Positions 1-5,063 of a DNA stretch of 5,063 nucleotides are shown one piece after another. The notes below the pieces were generated by a model. That model ran no database searches. It saw only the letters and a program-made list of their open reading frames with translations, and was not told the DNA's origin. Source of the DNA: Candidatus Woesearchaeota archaeon (GTDB taxonomy: Archaea; Nanobdellota; Nanobdellia; Woesearchaeales; ARS49); assembly GCA_019323555.1 (NCBI GenBank), contig JAHWHC010000047.1:1-5063 (forward strand). The letters run 5' to 3'. The position numbers and the translations under genes were made by a program. The number at the start of each line of letters is the position of its first letter. Positions within the stretch are counted from its first letter, which is position 1.

Positions 1-1575
1 CTAAAGACACTTGGCAAGGAAATAAGCACAATCATCTCTGAAGTTAATAAATTGGGGGAAGAAAAGCAGAAAACAGAACTGGAGAAGAGAGCCCCAGAAC
101 TACTGGAAGAAAAACCAAAAGAGAAAAGAACAGGGCTAAAACCGCTGAAAGATGCAGAAAAAGGAAAGGTGACAGTACGGTTTGCACCATCTCCATCAGG
201 GCCGCTGCATATAGGCCATGCTTATGGAATATCACTTAATTCTGAATACGCAAGAATGTACAATGGCAAATTGATACTGCGCATTGAAGATACAGACCCT
301 TCAAACATATATGAACTAGGGTATGAGCTAGTGCCCACAGATGCAAAGTGGCTCACAAAAGACAATGTTGCAGAGGTGCACTTCCAGTCAGACAGGCTGG
401 GACACTATTATGATCATATGGAAAAATTGATATCCGCAGGAAATGCATATGTCTGCACCTGTGACCCAGATGAATTCAGGGAATTAATAATGAAACAAAA
501 AGCCTGCCCCTGCAGAGGTCTGTCTGCAAAAGAGCAAGGCGAAAGATGGGCAAAAATGTTTGGAGAGTACAAGCCAGGAGAAGCAGTGTGCAGGATAAAA
601 ACAGATGTCGCGCACAAGAACCCTGCAATGCGGGACTGGCCTGCAATGAGAATAAATGATCACGTCCATCCAAGACAAGGCACAAAACACAGGGTTTGGC
701 CATTAATGAACTTCAGCGTTGCAATCGACGATCATCTTATGGGCATGAGCCATGTCATAAACGGCAAAGAACATGCAGACGGAGCAAAAAGACAAAAATA
801 CATCTTTGATTATTTCAAATGGAAGCGCCCAACATACATAAACTGGGGAAGAATAAACTTCATAGGCCTTGAGCTAAGCTGTTCAAAAACAAAACAAAAA
901 ATAGAGTATGGAGAGTTTGATGCTTGGGACGACATAAGACTTCCATTCATGCCTGCACTAAGAAGAAGGGGATTCCAGCCAGGGGCATTCATAAAATTCG
1001 CTTTGGATATTGGACTCACACTGACAGACAAAACAGTCACAAAAGAAGAATTCTTCATGACACTGGCAGCATTTAACAAAGAAATAATTGACCCAATATC
1101 AGACAGGTTTTTTTTCATAGAAGATCCTGTAGAAGTAACAATATCAAAGGCGCCTTCACAAGAGATTTCATTAAAATTACATCCAGACAACCCTAAGAAA
1201 GGCGTTCGAAAGTTTAAATGCAATGAGAAATTCTATCTAGCAAAACAAGACCACAAACGTTTGAAAGCAAACAAGCTATACCGGCTGATGGACTGCCTGA
1301 ACTTCAAGAAAAAAGGAAAAGAACTCTTATTTGAGAGCGCAAAATACGAGGACTACAAAGAAAAAGGAGAGATGATAATACACTGGCTCCCTGTCTCTAA
1401 AGACCTGGTTGATGTAGAGGTATTAATGCCTGACAAGACAACAGTGAAAGGGCTTGGAGAAGCTGGGCTGAGCAAACTAAAAGCAGGAGACATTGTCCAG
1501 CTTGAAAGATTCGGATTCTGCAGACTAGATTCAATAAAAGCAAAAAAACTCAAATTCTGGTTCACACACAGGTGA
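1..1575 (+). CDS. gltX: Glutamyl-tRNA synthetase, archaeal type (5' end cut by window edge)
   Basis: Class I aminoacyl-tRNA synthetase that attaches glutamate to tRNA-Glu in the cytoplasm. Archaeal members usually also charge tRNA-Gln, and an amidotransferase then makes Gln-tRNA; this is family knowledge, not visible here. The frame is open from base 1, and the residues before the TTG at 52 (LKTLGKEISTIISEVNK) match the usual helical N-terminal extension, so I reject 52 as the start. The window holds 524 residues and probably lacks about 30-50. Counting from base 1, the HIGH signature is intact at residues 70-73 after FAPSPSGPL. A CxC...CxC cysteine set at 152, 154, 169 and 171 looks like the zinc-binding insert of this family. 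The KMSKS-equivalent loop is LSCSKTK (SKTK at 295-298), followed by the WDDIRLP and LRRRG segments typical of archaeal GluRS/GlnRS. The C-terminal beta-barrel anticodon-binding region runs to a TGA at 1573. No clear T-tract terminator follows. Confidence 0.96.
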   Translation, partial: LKTLGKEISTIISEVNKLGEEKQKTELEKRAPELLEEKPKEKRTGLKPLKDAEKGKVTVRFAPSPSGPLHIGHAYGISLNSEYARMYNGKLILRIEDTDPSNIYELGYELVPTDAKWLTKDNVAEVHFQSDRLGHYYDHMEKLISAGNAYVCTCDPDEFRELIMKQKACPCRGLSAKEQGERWAKMFGEYKPGEAVCRIKTDVAHKNPAMRDWPAMRINDHVHPRQGTKHRVWPLMNFSVAIDDHLMGMSHVINGKEHADGAKRQKYIFDYFKWKRPTYINWGRINFIGLELSCSKTKQKIEYGEFDAWDDIRLPFMPALRRRGFQPGAFIKFALDIGLTLTDKTVTKEEFFMTLAAFNKEIIDPISDRFFFIEDPVEVTISKAPSQEISLKLHPDNPKKGVRKFKCNEKFYLAKQDHKRLKANKLYRLMDCLNFKKKGKELLFESAKYEDYKEKGEMIIHWLPVSKDLVDVEVLMPDKTTVKGLGEAGLSKLKAGDIVQLERFGFCRLDSIKAKKLKFWFTHR

Positions 1576-1609
1576 CCTGACTGCGGCATAAGGCATTATT
1601 TGCGTTAAC

Positions 1610-1617
1610 TTTAAATA
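1610..1617 (+). promoter_or_regulatory. TATA box for the DUF1931-type histone-fold gene
   Basis: TTTAAATA lies about 45 bases before the ATG at 1662. Archaeal transcription normally starts about 25 bases downstream of the TATA centre, which predicts a start near 1638-1642 and a leader of about 20 bases that would still contain the ribosome-binding site at 1649-1654. The small gene can therefore probably be transcribed independently of gltX, which ends 34 bases upstream of this box. Confidence 0.6.
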
Positions 1618-1648
1618 TTAGCAATTAGAATTTCAGTATACAACAAGT

Positions 1649-1654
1649 GAGGTG
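1649..1654 (+). promoter_or_regulatory. Ribosome-binding site fixing the 1662 start
   Basis: GAGGTG matches the complement of the archaeal 16S rRNA 3' end and sits 7 bases before the ATG at 1662. It is the best Shine-Dalgarno match in the window and supports a real gene even though the reading frame is only 53 codons. Confidence 0.75.
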
Positions 1655-1661
1655 GAGTAAA

Positions 1662-1823
1662 ATGTTGATAGTAAAAGCAAAGATAAAGGAAGTAGTAGGC
1701 GAAGCAAACGTAGCAGGAGATTTTGCAGAAGCACTTGACAAGAAAGTAGAGCAGCTGATAAAGGATGCTGTTGAGAGAGCAAAAGCAAACAACAGAAGAA
1801 CAGTTATGGCAAAAGACCTATAA
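1662..1823 (+). CDS. DUF1931-type small histone-fold protein (53 aa)
   Basis: The protein begins MLIVKAKIKEVV, continues with a long amphipathic helix (about residues 19-42, GDFAEALDKKVEQLIKDA and on) and ends RRTVMAKDL. This pattern (VKAKIKE, then NVAGDFxEALDxxVxxLI, then a basic loop and RTVxxxDL) is what I recall of the short archaeal DUF1931 family, related to the histone fold and present across Euryarchaeota and DPANN. Compared with a canonical archaeal histone of about 66-68 residues, it has helix 1, helix 2 and the RT-containing loop, but stops where helix 3 would start. That appears normal for this family rather than a truncation. The likely role is DNA binding or dimerisation with another histone-fold protein, which is inference. 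A TATA box and strong ribosome-binding site precede it. Its TAA (1821-1823) overlaps the end of the convergent minus-strand gene. Too short for many gene callers. Confidence 0.85.
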   Translation: MLIVKAKIKEVVGEANVAGDFAEALDKKVEQLIKDAVERAKANNRRTVMAKDL

Positions 1824-2351
1824 TTTTTTTGCTTTAATTTTTAACTTTTGTTTAAGCTTTTTAATTTTTGTTTCTATTGATTTTAAACGCATCTTAGAAA
1901 TTTTCTTGTCTTTTTTTGCAGCAGAATAGAGCTTCTCCAAATTATTAATGGATTCTTTTAAATCAGCTAATTCCTCTCTCCTAGAGGCCATCTTTTTCTT
2001 TATCTTATCCTCAAGCTCAAGAATCCTGCTCTTTCTAGCCTCTTTAGTGTCAAGATACTTGCCAAGCTTGCTTTCCAGCTTGTCAATCTTATTGACCAAT
2101 TCCTTGTGGTGCTCATCCTCTGTCTTTTGAGTCGTGATAATCTTTTTCTCTGTTTCAATAGCCTCTACAATGTCTTTTTCTAGATCCAGGACATGCTTTT
2201 TGATTGATTTTGTGCTTATTCTCTTCAAAGCAGAGATCTGGGCAGCAAGCTTCTGCTTTGCAAACTCTCTCTGGTCTATCTTGTGCTTTGCAAGACTAAG
2301 ATAAAGAAGCAAAGTTTTTGTCTTGGCCAGATCAACATCTGAAGAAATCAT
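1818..2351 (-). CDS. Coiled-coil protein of unknown function (177 aa)
   Basis: I do not recognise a named family. Almost the whole protein is charged helix. Heptad spacing of hydrophobic residues is clear at L85-I89-L92-L96-L100, L128-L131-I135-L138 and L156-I159-I163-L166-L170. The last 30 residues are very lysine-rich (ending KIKAKKL), so the tail is strongly basic and could touch nucleic acid or acidic lipid, which is inference. There is no signal peptide, membrane segment or cysteine cluster. The ATG at 2349-2351 overlaps the TGA of the preceding coiled-coil gene in an ATGA, and only a weak ribosome-binding site is visible before it (GGAAT), so translation is probably coupled to the upstream gene. 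The stop is TAG at 1818-1820, overlapping the convergent gene by 6 bases. The two coiled-coil products are plausible partners. A nonspecific structural or scaffold role is the main alternative. Confidence 0.8.
   Translation of the reverse strand: MISSDVDLAKTKTLLLYLSLAKHKIDQREFAKQKLAAQISALKRISTKSIKKHVLDLEKDIVEAIETEKKIITTQKTEDEHHKELVNKIDKLESKLGKYLDTKEARKSRILELEDKIKKKMASRREELADLKESINNLEKLYSAAKKDKKISKMRLKSIETKIKKLKQKLKIKAKKL
1824..1869 (+). terminator. T-tract terminator of the histone-fold gene
   Basis: Directly after the TAA the plus strand has T7 at 1824-1830, then T-runs of 3-5 bases at 1833, 1838-1842, 1846-1849, 1858-1862 and 1865-1869. Archaeal RNA polymerase terminates at such T-clusters without needing a hairpin. 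The tract lies inside the lysine-rich 3' end of the opposing minus-strand gene, so its base composition is also explained by AAA/AAG codons. The functional call is inferred. Confidence 0.5.
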
Positions 2352-2923
2352 ATTATTCCAAATCTCTTTTTCCTAGGAGGCTTTGGTGGAGGCATACCTG
2401 GTCTTGGAGGCATTGGAGCCCCAGGCCTTGGCGGCGGCCCGACAGGAGGTCTTGGCGGAAAACCAGAAGGCATTCCTGGAGGCCTAGGAGGGCCCATTGT
2501 GCTGGAAGGCGGACCAACTGGTCGTGGATGCATGCCGGGAGGCATTTCAGGGGTGGGTTCAAGCTTTGGCTTTTCCTCCCTTTTCATACCCTTTACAATG
2601 TCTGCCAGAGCAACCATTCCTTCTGCAATATCTGCCTGCTGCTCCTGCAGCGTCTCCATCTTCTCCATTAAAGGCTTCATCTTTTCCTTGAAACCCAGAC
2701 CAACTTCCTCTGTCCTTATCTCGTGCCGTGCCTCATCAAAGATCTGCAGTAACTTGTCTAGTTTCTTGTTCAATTCAATAAGAGAAATACGCAATTTTTT
2801 AGTCGGTGTGATCTCAAATTCCTTAAGCTTTCTCAGCTCATCTTTCAGGTCTTCGATCTCCCTATGCGGCAGAAGCTCGTACTCTTCTGTCTCAGTAGAA
2901 TGTTTTGCTTTTTTGACCATCAT
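2348..2923 (-). CDS. Coiled-coil protein with proline-rich C-terminal tail (190-191 aa), function unknown
   Basis: Not a family I can name. There are three parts. Residues about 16-70 are charged helix (EDLKDELRKLKEF, then a TPTKK break and a second helix). Residues 76-113 form a well-ordered heptad helix (L85, M89, L92, Q96, I99, M103, L106, V110, M113). Residues 119-183 are proline, glycine and arginine-rich with repeated PPGM/RPGM/GPPRP units, and the end is basic (PPRKKRFGII). No signal peptide or membrane segment is present. Two adjacent ATGs occur, at 2921-2923 and 2918-2920. GGTGAT at 2924-2929 abuts the first and leaves a better gap to the second, so the 190-residue form starting at 2920 may be the real one. 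A TATA box lies at 2964-2971. It is the first gene of a two-gene unit, its TGA overlapping the next ATG. The tail resembles flexible linkers or protein-interaction tails; its role is unknown. Confidence 0.82.
   Translation of the reverse strand: MMVKKAKHSTETEEYELLPHREIEDLKDELRKLKEFEITPTKKLRISLIELNKKLDKLLQIFDEARHEIRTEEVGLGFKEKMKPLMEKMETLQEQQADIAEGMVALADIVKGMKREEKPKLEPTPEMPPGMHPRPVGPPSSTMGPPRPPGMPSGFPPRPPVGPPPRPGAPMPPRPGMPPPKPPRKKRFGII
2375..2569 (-). repeat. Low-complexity proline-rich coding repeat
   Basis: This stretch encodes residues 119-183 of the coiled-coil/proline-rich protein. On the plus strand it appears as degenerate GGAGGC/GGNGG units. It contains no perfect tandem repeat of fixed length, so it reads as a degenerate amino-acid repeat (PPGM, PPRP, PGMP) rather than a DNA satellite. 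Two PPP triplets are encoded, at 2429-2437 and 2384-2392. Confidence 0.7.
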
Positions 2924-2929
2924 ATCACC
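2924..2929 (-). promoter_or_regulatory. Ribosome-binding site between two candidate starts
   Basis: Read on the minus strand, GGTGAT directly precedes ATGATG. The GGTG core is 2 bases from the first ATG (2923) and 5 bases from the second (2920). Normal archaeal spacing favours the second ATG; the difference is one methionine. Confidence 0.55.
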
Positions 2930-2963
2930 ATCTTTTTTAATATATACTCTAAAATATAATATG

Positions 2964-2971
2964 TTTATAAA
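2964..2971 (-). promoter_or_regulatory. TATA box for the coiled-coil gene pair
   Basis: TTTATAAA, identical on both strands, sits about 45 bases upstream of the ATG at 2923. Initiation about 25 bases downstream would give a leader of roughly 20 bases. Since the thermosome gene ends 77 bases further upstream with a terminator-like region between, the coiled-coil pair probably has its own transcript. The symmetric box could also fire rightward, but that would only read into the antisense of the thermosome gene. Confidence 0.55.
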
Positions 2972-2976
2972 TATTT

Positions 2977-3047
2977 CGCTGAAAAACTTTGTTTTTGCGC
3001 GAATTTAGAGCTTTTTCAAAGTTCTAAATTTCGTTAAAAAAATAAAA
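2977..3047 (-). terminator. Terminator region after the thermosome gene: T-tract plus two hairpins
   Basis: Right after the thermosome TGA the minus strand reads T4-A-T7 (3047-3036), a strong archaeal termination signal. A near-perfect inverted repeat follows: arms 3000-3014 and 3018-3033, 3-base loop, one bulged base at 3029 and one imperfect pair (3010/3022, G-U in plus-strand RNA, C-A in minus-strand RNA). A second smaller inverted repeat has arms 2977-2987 and 2991-2999 with a TTT loop and a 2-base bulge. The T-tract precedes the hairpins in the direction of transcription, unlike a bacterial intrinsic terminator, so the hairpins might instead protect or process the mRNA 3' end. Confidence 0.5.
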
Positions 3048-4670
3048 TCAGCCCATAGGAGGCATTCCAGGCGGCATTCCTGAATCAGAGGCTTTTCCAC
3101 CAGCAGCAATCACGTCGTCAATCCTGAGAATCATCTCAGCAACTTCTGAAGCAGAGCTGATTGCCTGAGTCTTTATCTGCAGAGGCTCAATAACGCCTGC
3201 ATTCCAGGCATCGACTGTCTTTCCTGTAAACACATTAATTCCAGCCCATAATTTTTTCTGGTCATGAGCAGCCTTCAAATCAGTCAAGACATTGATGGGA
3301 TCAAGGCCTGCATTCTCTGCAAGAGTCCTTGGGATTATCTCTAAAGCATTTGCAAAAGCAAGAACAGCCAGCTGCTCCCTGCCTGACAAGGAATTTGCGA
3401 ATTTTCTCAAGCGCTTTGCAACCTCTATCTCTGGGGCGCCTGCGCCGCCGACAACCTTTCCTTTTCTTAATGCAGAAGCAACATCGCCAATAGCATCTGT
3501 CATGGCACGCTTTACCTCATCCACAATATGCTCTGTTCCGCCCCTTACAAGAATAGTGACAGAATTGGGATTCTTGCATCCAGTCACAAAAATCAATTCT
3601 TCATCCCCTATTTTTTTCTCTTCGATAAGGCCTGCCTTTCCTAGATCATTTGCAGTCAGGTCATCAAAATTAGTCACAACCCTTGCGCCAGTAGCTCTTG
3701 AGATTGCCTCTATGTCGCTTTTCTTGACTCTTCTTGCAGCCAAGATGCCTTTCTTTGCAAGGAAATGCTGCGCAATATCATCAATGCCTTTTTGGCAGAA
3801 AACAACACTTGCGCCTGATTTGGCAACTTTTTCCACCATTGTGTAAATCATCTTTTCCTCTTGATCAATAAAAGCCTGCATCTGCATAGGGTCTGTAATT
3901 GAGATCTTTGCATCAATCTCAGTGTCTTTTATCTCAATAGGAGAATCTAATAATGCAATCTTTGCATTGCTGACCACTTTAGGCATTCCTGGGTGGACAA
4001 CCTCTTTCTCTATCACAACACCGTCAATAAGATTGGTGTCTTCAACAGAGCCCCCTACCTTTTTTTCTAATTTAATGTGTTCTGTATCAAAAGAAATCTC
4101 AGAATCTTTTTTCTCAATAACCCTCTTGACTGCCTTTATCGCAATATCACTTAATTTTTCTTTAGCAGATTCTGCTCCTTTTCCATAGATTGCAGTCATT
4201 GCAACTTTTTTAAGGACAGACTCGTCTTTTTCTGTCACTGCAACACCAATCTCCTGCAGGATCTCCTGAGCCTTAACAGCAGCCTGCCTGTAACCCCTCA
4301 CAATGACTGTCGGGTGAACATTCTGCTCAAGCAGGGTCTCTGCCTGTTTTAGCAATTCTCCTGCAATAACAACAGCAGTGGTTGTTCCGTCCCCAATCTC
4401 AGCTTCCTGGGTCTTTGCAACCTCCACAATCATCTTAGCAGCAGGATGCTCAATCTGCATCTCTTCAAGAATCGTCACACCGTCATTTGTTACAGTAATA
4501 TCTCCCATGCCGTCGACAAGCATCTTATCCATGCCTTTAGGGCCTAATGTGGTTCTTACAGTCTCTGCAACAAGCTTTGCAGCCATTATGTTATTTCTCT
4601 GCGCAGTCCTTCCACTAGACCGTTGAGTGCCTTCTGGCAGTATGAATATCGGTTGTACTTCTTTAGACAT
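3048..4670 (-). CDS. thsA: Thermosome subunit (group II chaperonin)
   Basis: ATP-driven cytoplasmic chaperonin subunit that forms a double-ring cage for protein refolding, of the archaeal thermosome/CCT (TCP-1/cpn60) family. At 540 residues it has the normal full length. Visible signatures are LGPKGMDKM (42-50) and NDGVTIL (62-68) in the equatorial nucleotide-binding domain, GDGTTT (93-98) with the conserved Asp94, D392 in TDAIGD (the expected catalytic aspartate), GGAGAPEIE (408-416) and NAGLDPI (453-459). Intermediate and apical domains with the built-in lid segment occupy roughly 145-375. The C-terminus ends in the flexible tail SGMPPGMPPMG, which points into the ring cavity. The ATG at 4668-4670 follows a G6 ribosome-binding site and a TATA box. 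The upstream unknown gene ends 67 bases before it. Archaea often have two or more subunit paralogues; whether this is alpha or beta, and whether the ring is homo- or hetero-oligomeric, cannot be told from one gene, so the symbol is tentative. Confidence 0.97.
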   Translation of the reverse strand: MSKEVQPIFILPEGTQRSSGRTAQRNNIMAAKLVAETVRTTLGPKGMDKMLVDGMGDITVTNDGVTILEEMQIEHPAAKMIVEVAKTQEAEIGDGTTTAVVIAGELLKQAETLLEQNVHPTVIVRGYRQAAVKAQEILQEIGVAVTEKDESVLKKVAMTAIYGKGAESAKEKLSDIAIKAVKRVIEKKDSEISFDTEHIKLEKKVGGSVEDTNLIDGVVIEKEVVHPGMPKVVSNAKIALLDSPIEIKDTEIDAKISITDPMQMQAFIDQEEKMIYTMVEKVAKSGASVVFCQKGIDDIAQHFLAKKGILAARRVKKSDIEAISRATGARVVTNFDDLTANDLGKAGLIEEKKIGDEELIFVTGCKNPNSVTILVRGGTEHIVDEVKRAMTDAIGDVASALRKGKVVGGAGAPEIEVAKRLRKFANSLSGREQLAVLAFANALEIIPRTLAENAGLDPINVLTDLKAAHDQKKLWAGINVFTGKTVDAWNAGVIEPLQIKTQAISSASEVAEMILRIDDVIAAGGKASDSGMPPGMPPMG

Positions 4671-4676
4671 TATAAT

Positions 4677-4682
4677 CCCCCC
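4677..4682 (-). promoter_or_regulatory. Unusual all-G ribosome-binding site for the thermosome gene
   Basis: Minus-strand GGGGGG followed by ATTATA and the ATG at 4670. It can pair with the CCUCC of the 16S rRNA tail only by using one G-U pair, so it is a non-canonical but plausible Shine-Dalgarno site with 6-base spacing. Confidence 0.5.
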
Positions 4683-4712
4683 AATTTACAAGAAAATCTG
4701 AGTGAGAGGTTA

Positions 4713-4720
4713 TTTATAAA
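4713..4720 (-). promoter_or_regulatory. TATA box for the thermosome gene
   Basis: TTTATAAA lies about 45 bases upstream of the thermosome ATG, predicting a transcription start near 4692 and a leader of about 22 bases. It begins only 18 bases after the stop codon of the upstream gene (4738). I see no clear inverted repeat over the box that would suggest a heat-shock repressor site. Confidence 0.6.
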
Positions 4721-4737
4721 GGTTGCGAATTGCAGGC

Positions 4738-5063
4738 CTAGTATTCTTCTGCTTCCAGCTCTGCAATATCATCAAGATAGATGTCATCATCGCCTTCTGG
4801 AATAGGTTCGTGTTTATGCACTGTAAATTGAATCTGCTTAACTTTTCTATCTGCAGGATCGTAAACAACAACCTGCCTATTTGTTACCTTCATCAGCGCG
4901 ATATATACTTGCCCTTTCGCAGCAATCACTCGAGGGCTTTTTCCATTGAAATAAGGAAGTTCTGTATGCATGTCTGGAATTTTTCTTAGAGACCGCACTA
5001 ATTTTGTGATGGATCCTCTTTTAAACGTCCTGCCTGCTATTTCAATAGACGCTCTTGTTTTTA
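4738..5063 (-). CDS. Unidentified protein, C-terminal 108 residues only (start beyond right edge)
   Basis: I do not recognise the family. The frame is open from the right edge of the window to the TAG at 4738-4740. An internal GTG at 4996-4998 is possible, but the codons before it read as normal protein (KTRASIEIAGRTFKRGSITKL), so I treat the gene as continuing past the edge. The upstream half is basic (TFKRGS, KLVRSLRK). The middle alternates hydrophobic residues in a beta-rich pattern (RVIAAKGQVYIALMKV, then RQVVVYDP, then VKQIQFTVHKHE). The last 20 residues are strongly acidic (GDDDIYLDDIAELEAEEY). There are no cysteines, membrane segments or obvious catalytic motifs in the visible part. 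It precedes the thermosome gene by 67 bases on the same strand with no T-tract terminator between, so read-through into the chaperonin gene is possible although that gene has its own TATA box. Confidence 0.7.
   Translation of the reverse strand, partial: KTRASIEIAGRTFKRGSITKLVRSLRKIPDMHTELPYFNGKSPRVIAAKGQVYIALMKVTNRQVVVYDPADRKVKQIQFTVHKHEPIPEGDDDIYLDDIAELEAEEY

Noticed and set aside
52..54. TTG as the start of the glutamyl-tRNA synthetase
   Set aside because: The frame is open to base 1, the preceding residues fit the family's N-terminal helix, and no ribosome-binding site precedes the TTG.
810..1223. 137-codon minus-strand reading frame inside gltX
   Set aside because: Shadow of the synthetase frame, with no promoter or ribosome-binding site and no recognisable protein character.
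1576..1661. Possible small RNA or tRNA between gltX and the histone-fold gene
   Set aside because: No cloverleaf or stable hairpin is visible. The gap is accounted for by a TATA box and ribosome-binding site.
2375..2569. Possible tandem repeat or CRISPR-like array
   Set aside because: Units are short, degenerate and in frame with a proline-rich protein; no constant repeat with unique spacers is present.
2318..2671. Plus-strand frame rich in Trp/Arg that could look like a basic peptide
   Set aside because: It is the reverse reading of the GGNGG proline-codon repeats; the composition comes from that repeat.
2499..3008. 169-codon plus-strand reading frame over the proline-rich gene and the gap
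   Set aside because: It is antisense to a well-supported gene. The product is serine/phenylalanine-rich low complexity, and no upstream ribosome-binding site is seen.
3292..3846. 184-codon plus-strand reading frame inside the thermosome gene
   Set aside because: Antisense shadow of a strongly conserved coding region. Its codons are fully explained by the thermosome frame.
4996..4998. GTG as the start of the gene at the right edge
   Set aside because: The frame stays open with protein-like sequence to the window edge, and there is no ribosome-binding site in front of this GTG.

Overview
The window looks like a piece of an archaeal chromosome, AT-rich and compact. The reasons are an archaeal-type glutamyl-tRNA synthetase, a 53-residue DUF1931-type histone-fold protein, a group II chaperonin (thermosome), TATA boxes of the TTTATAAA/TTTAAATA type about 45 bases before start codons, Shine-Dalgarno-like GAGGTG and GGTGAT sequences, and T-tracts after genes. 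The small proteins and the unassigned coiled-coil genes would suit a DPANN-type lineage (Woesearchaeota or Pacearchaeota-like). That placement is a guess from overall impression, not a phylogenetic result.

Layout from left to right. The plus strand carries the 3' part of gltX (1-1575, its start lies outside the window), then a short gap with its own promoter, then the DUF1931-type gene (1662-1823). Everything after that is on the minus strand, read from right to left: the 3' part of a gene I do not recognise (4738-5063, entering from the right edge), the thermosome subunit gene (3048-4670), a 124-base gap with terminator-like and promoter-like signals (2924-3047), and two coiled-coil protein genes (2348-2923 and 1818-2351) joined by a 4-base ATGA stop/start overlap. 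The plus and minus gene sets meet tail to tail and overlap by 6 bases at 1818-1823.

Functionally, gltX charges tRNA with glutamate, the small histone-fold protein probably binds DNA or another histone-fold partner, and the thermosome refolds proteins in the cytoplasm. The two coiled-coil genes are the least explained part. They form one translationally coupled unit directly downstream of the chaperonin. The first encodes helices followed by a proline-rich tail that repeats the PPGM motif also seen at the thermosome C-terminus. I see no mobile element, CRISPR array, tRNA, rRNA, phage gene or obvious defence system. Most of the window is housekeeping, and the candidates for something undescribed are the coiled-coil pair and the partial gene at the right edge.
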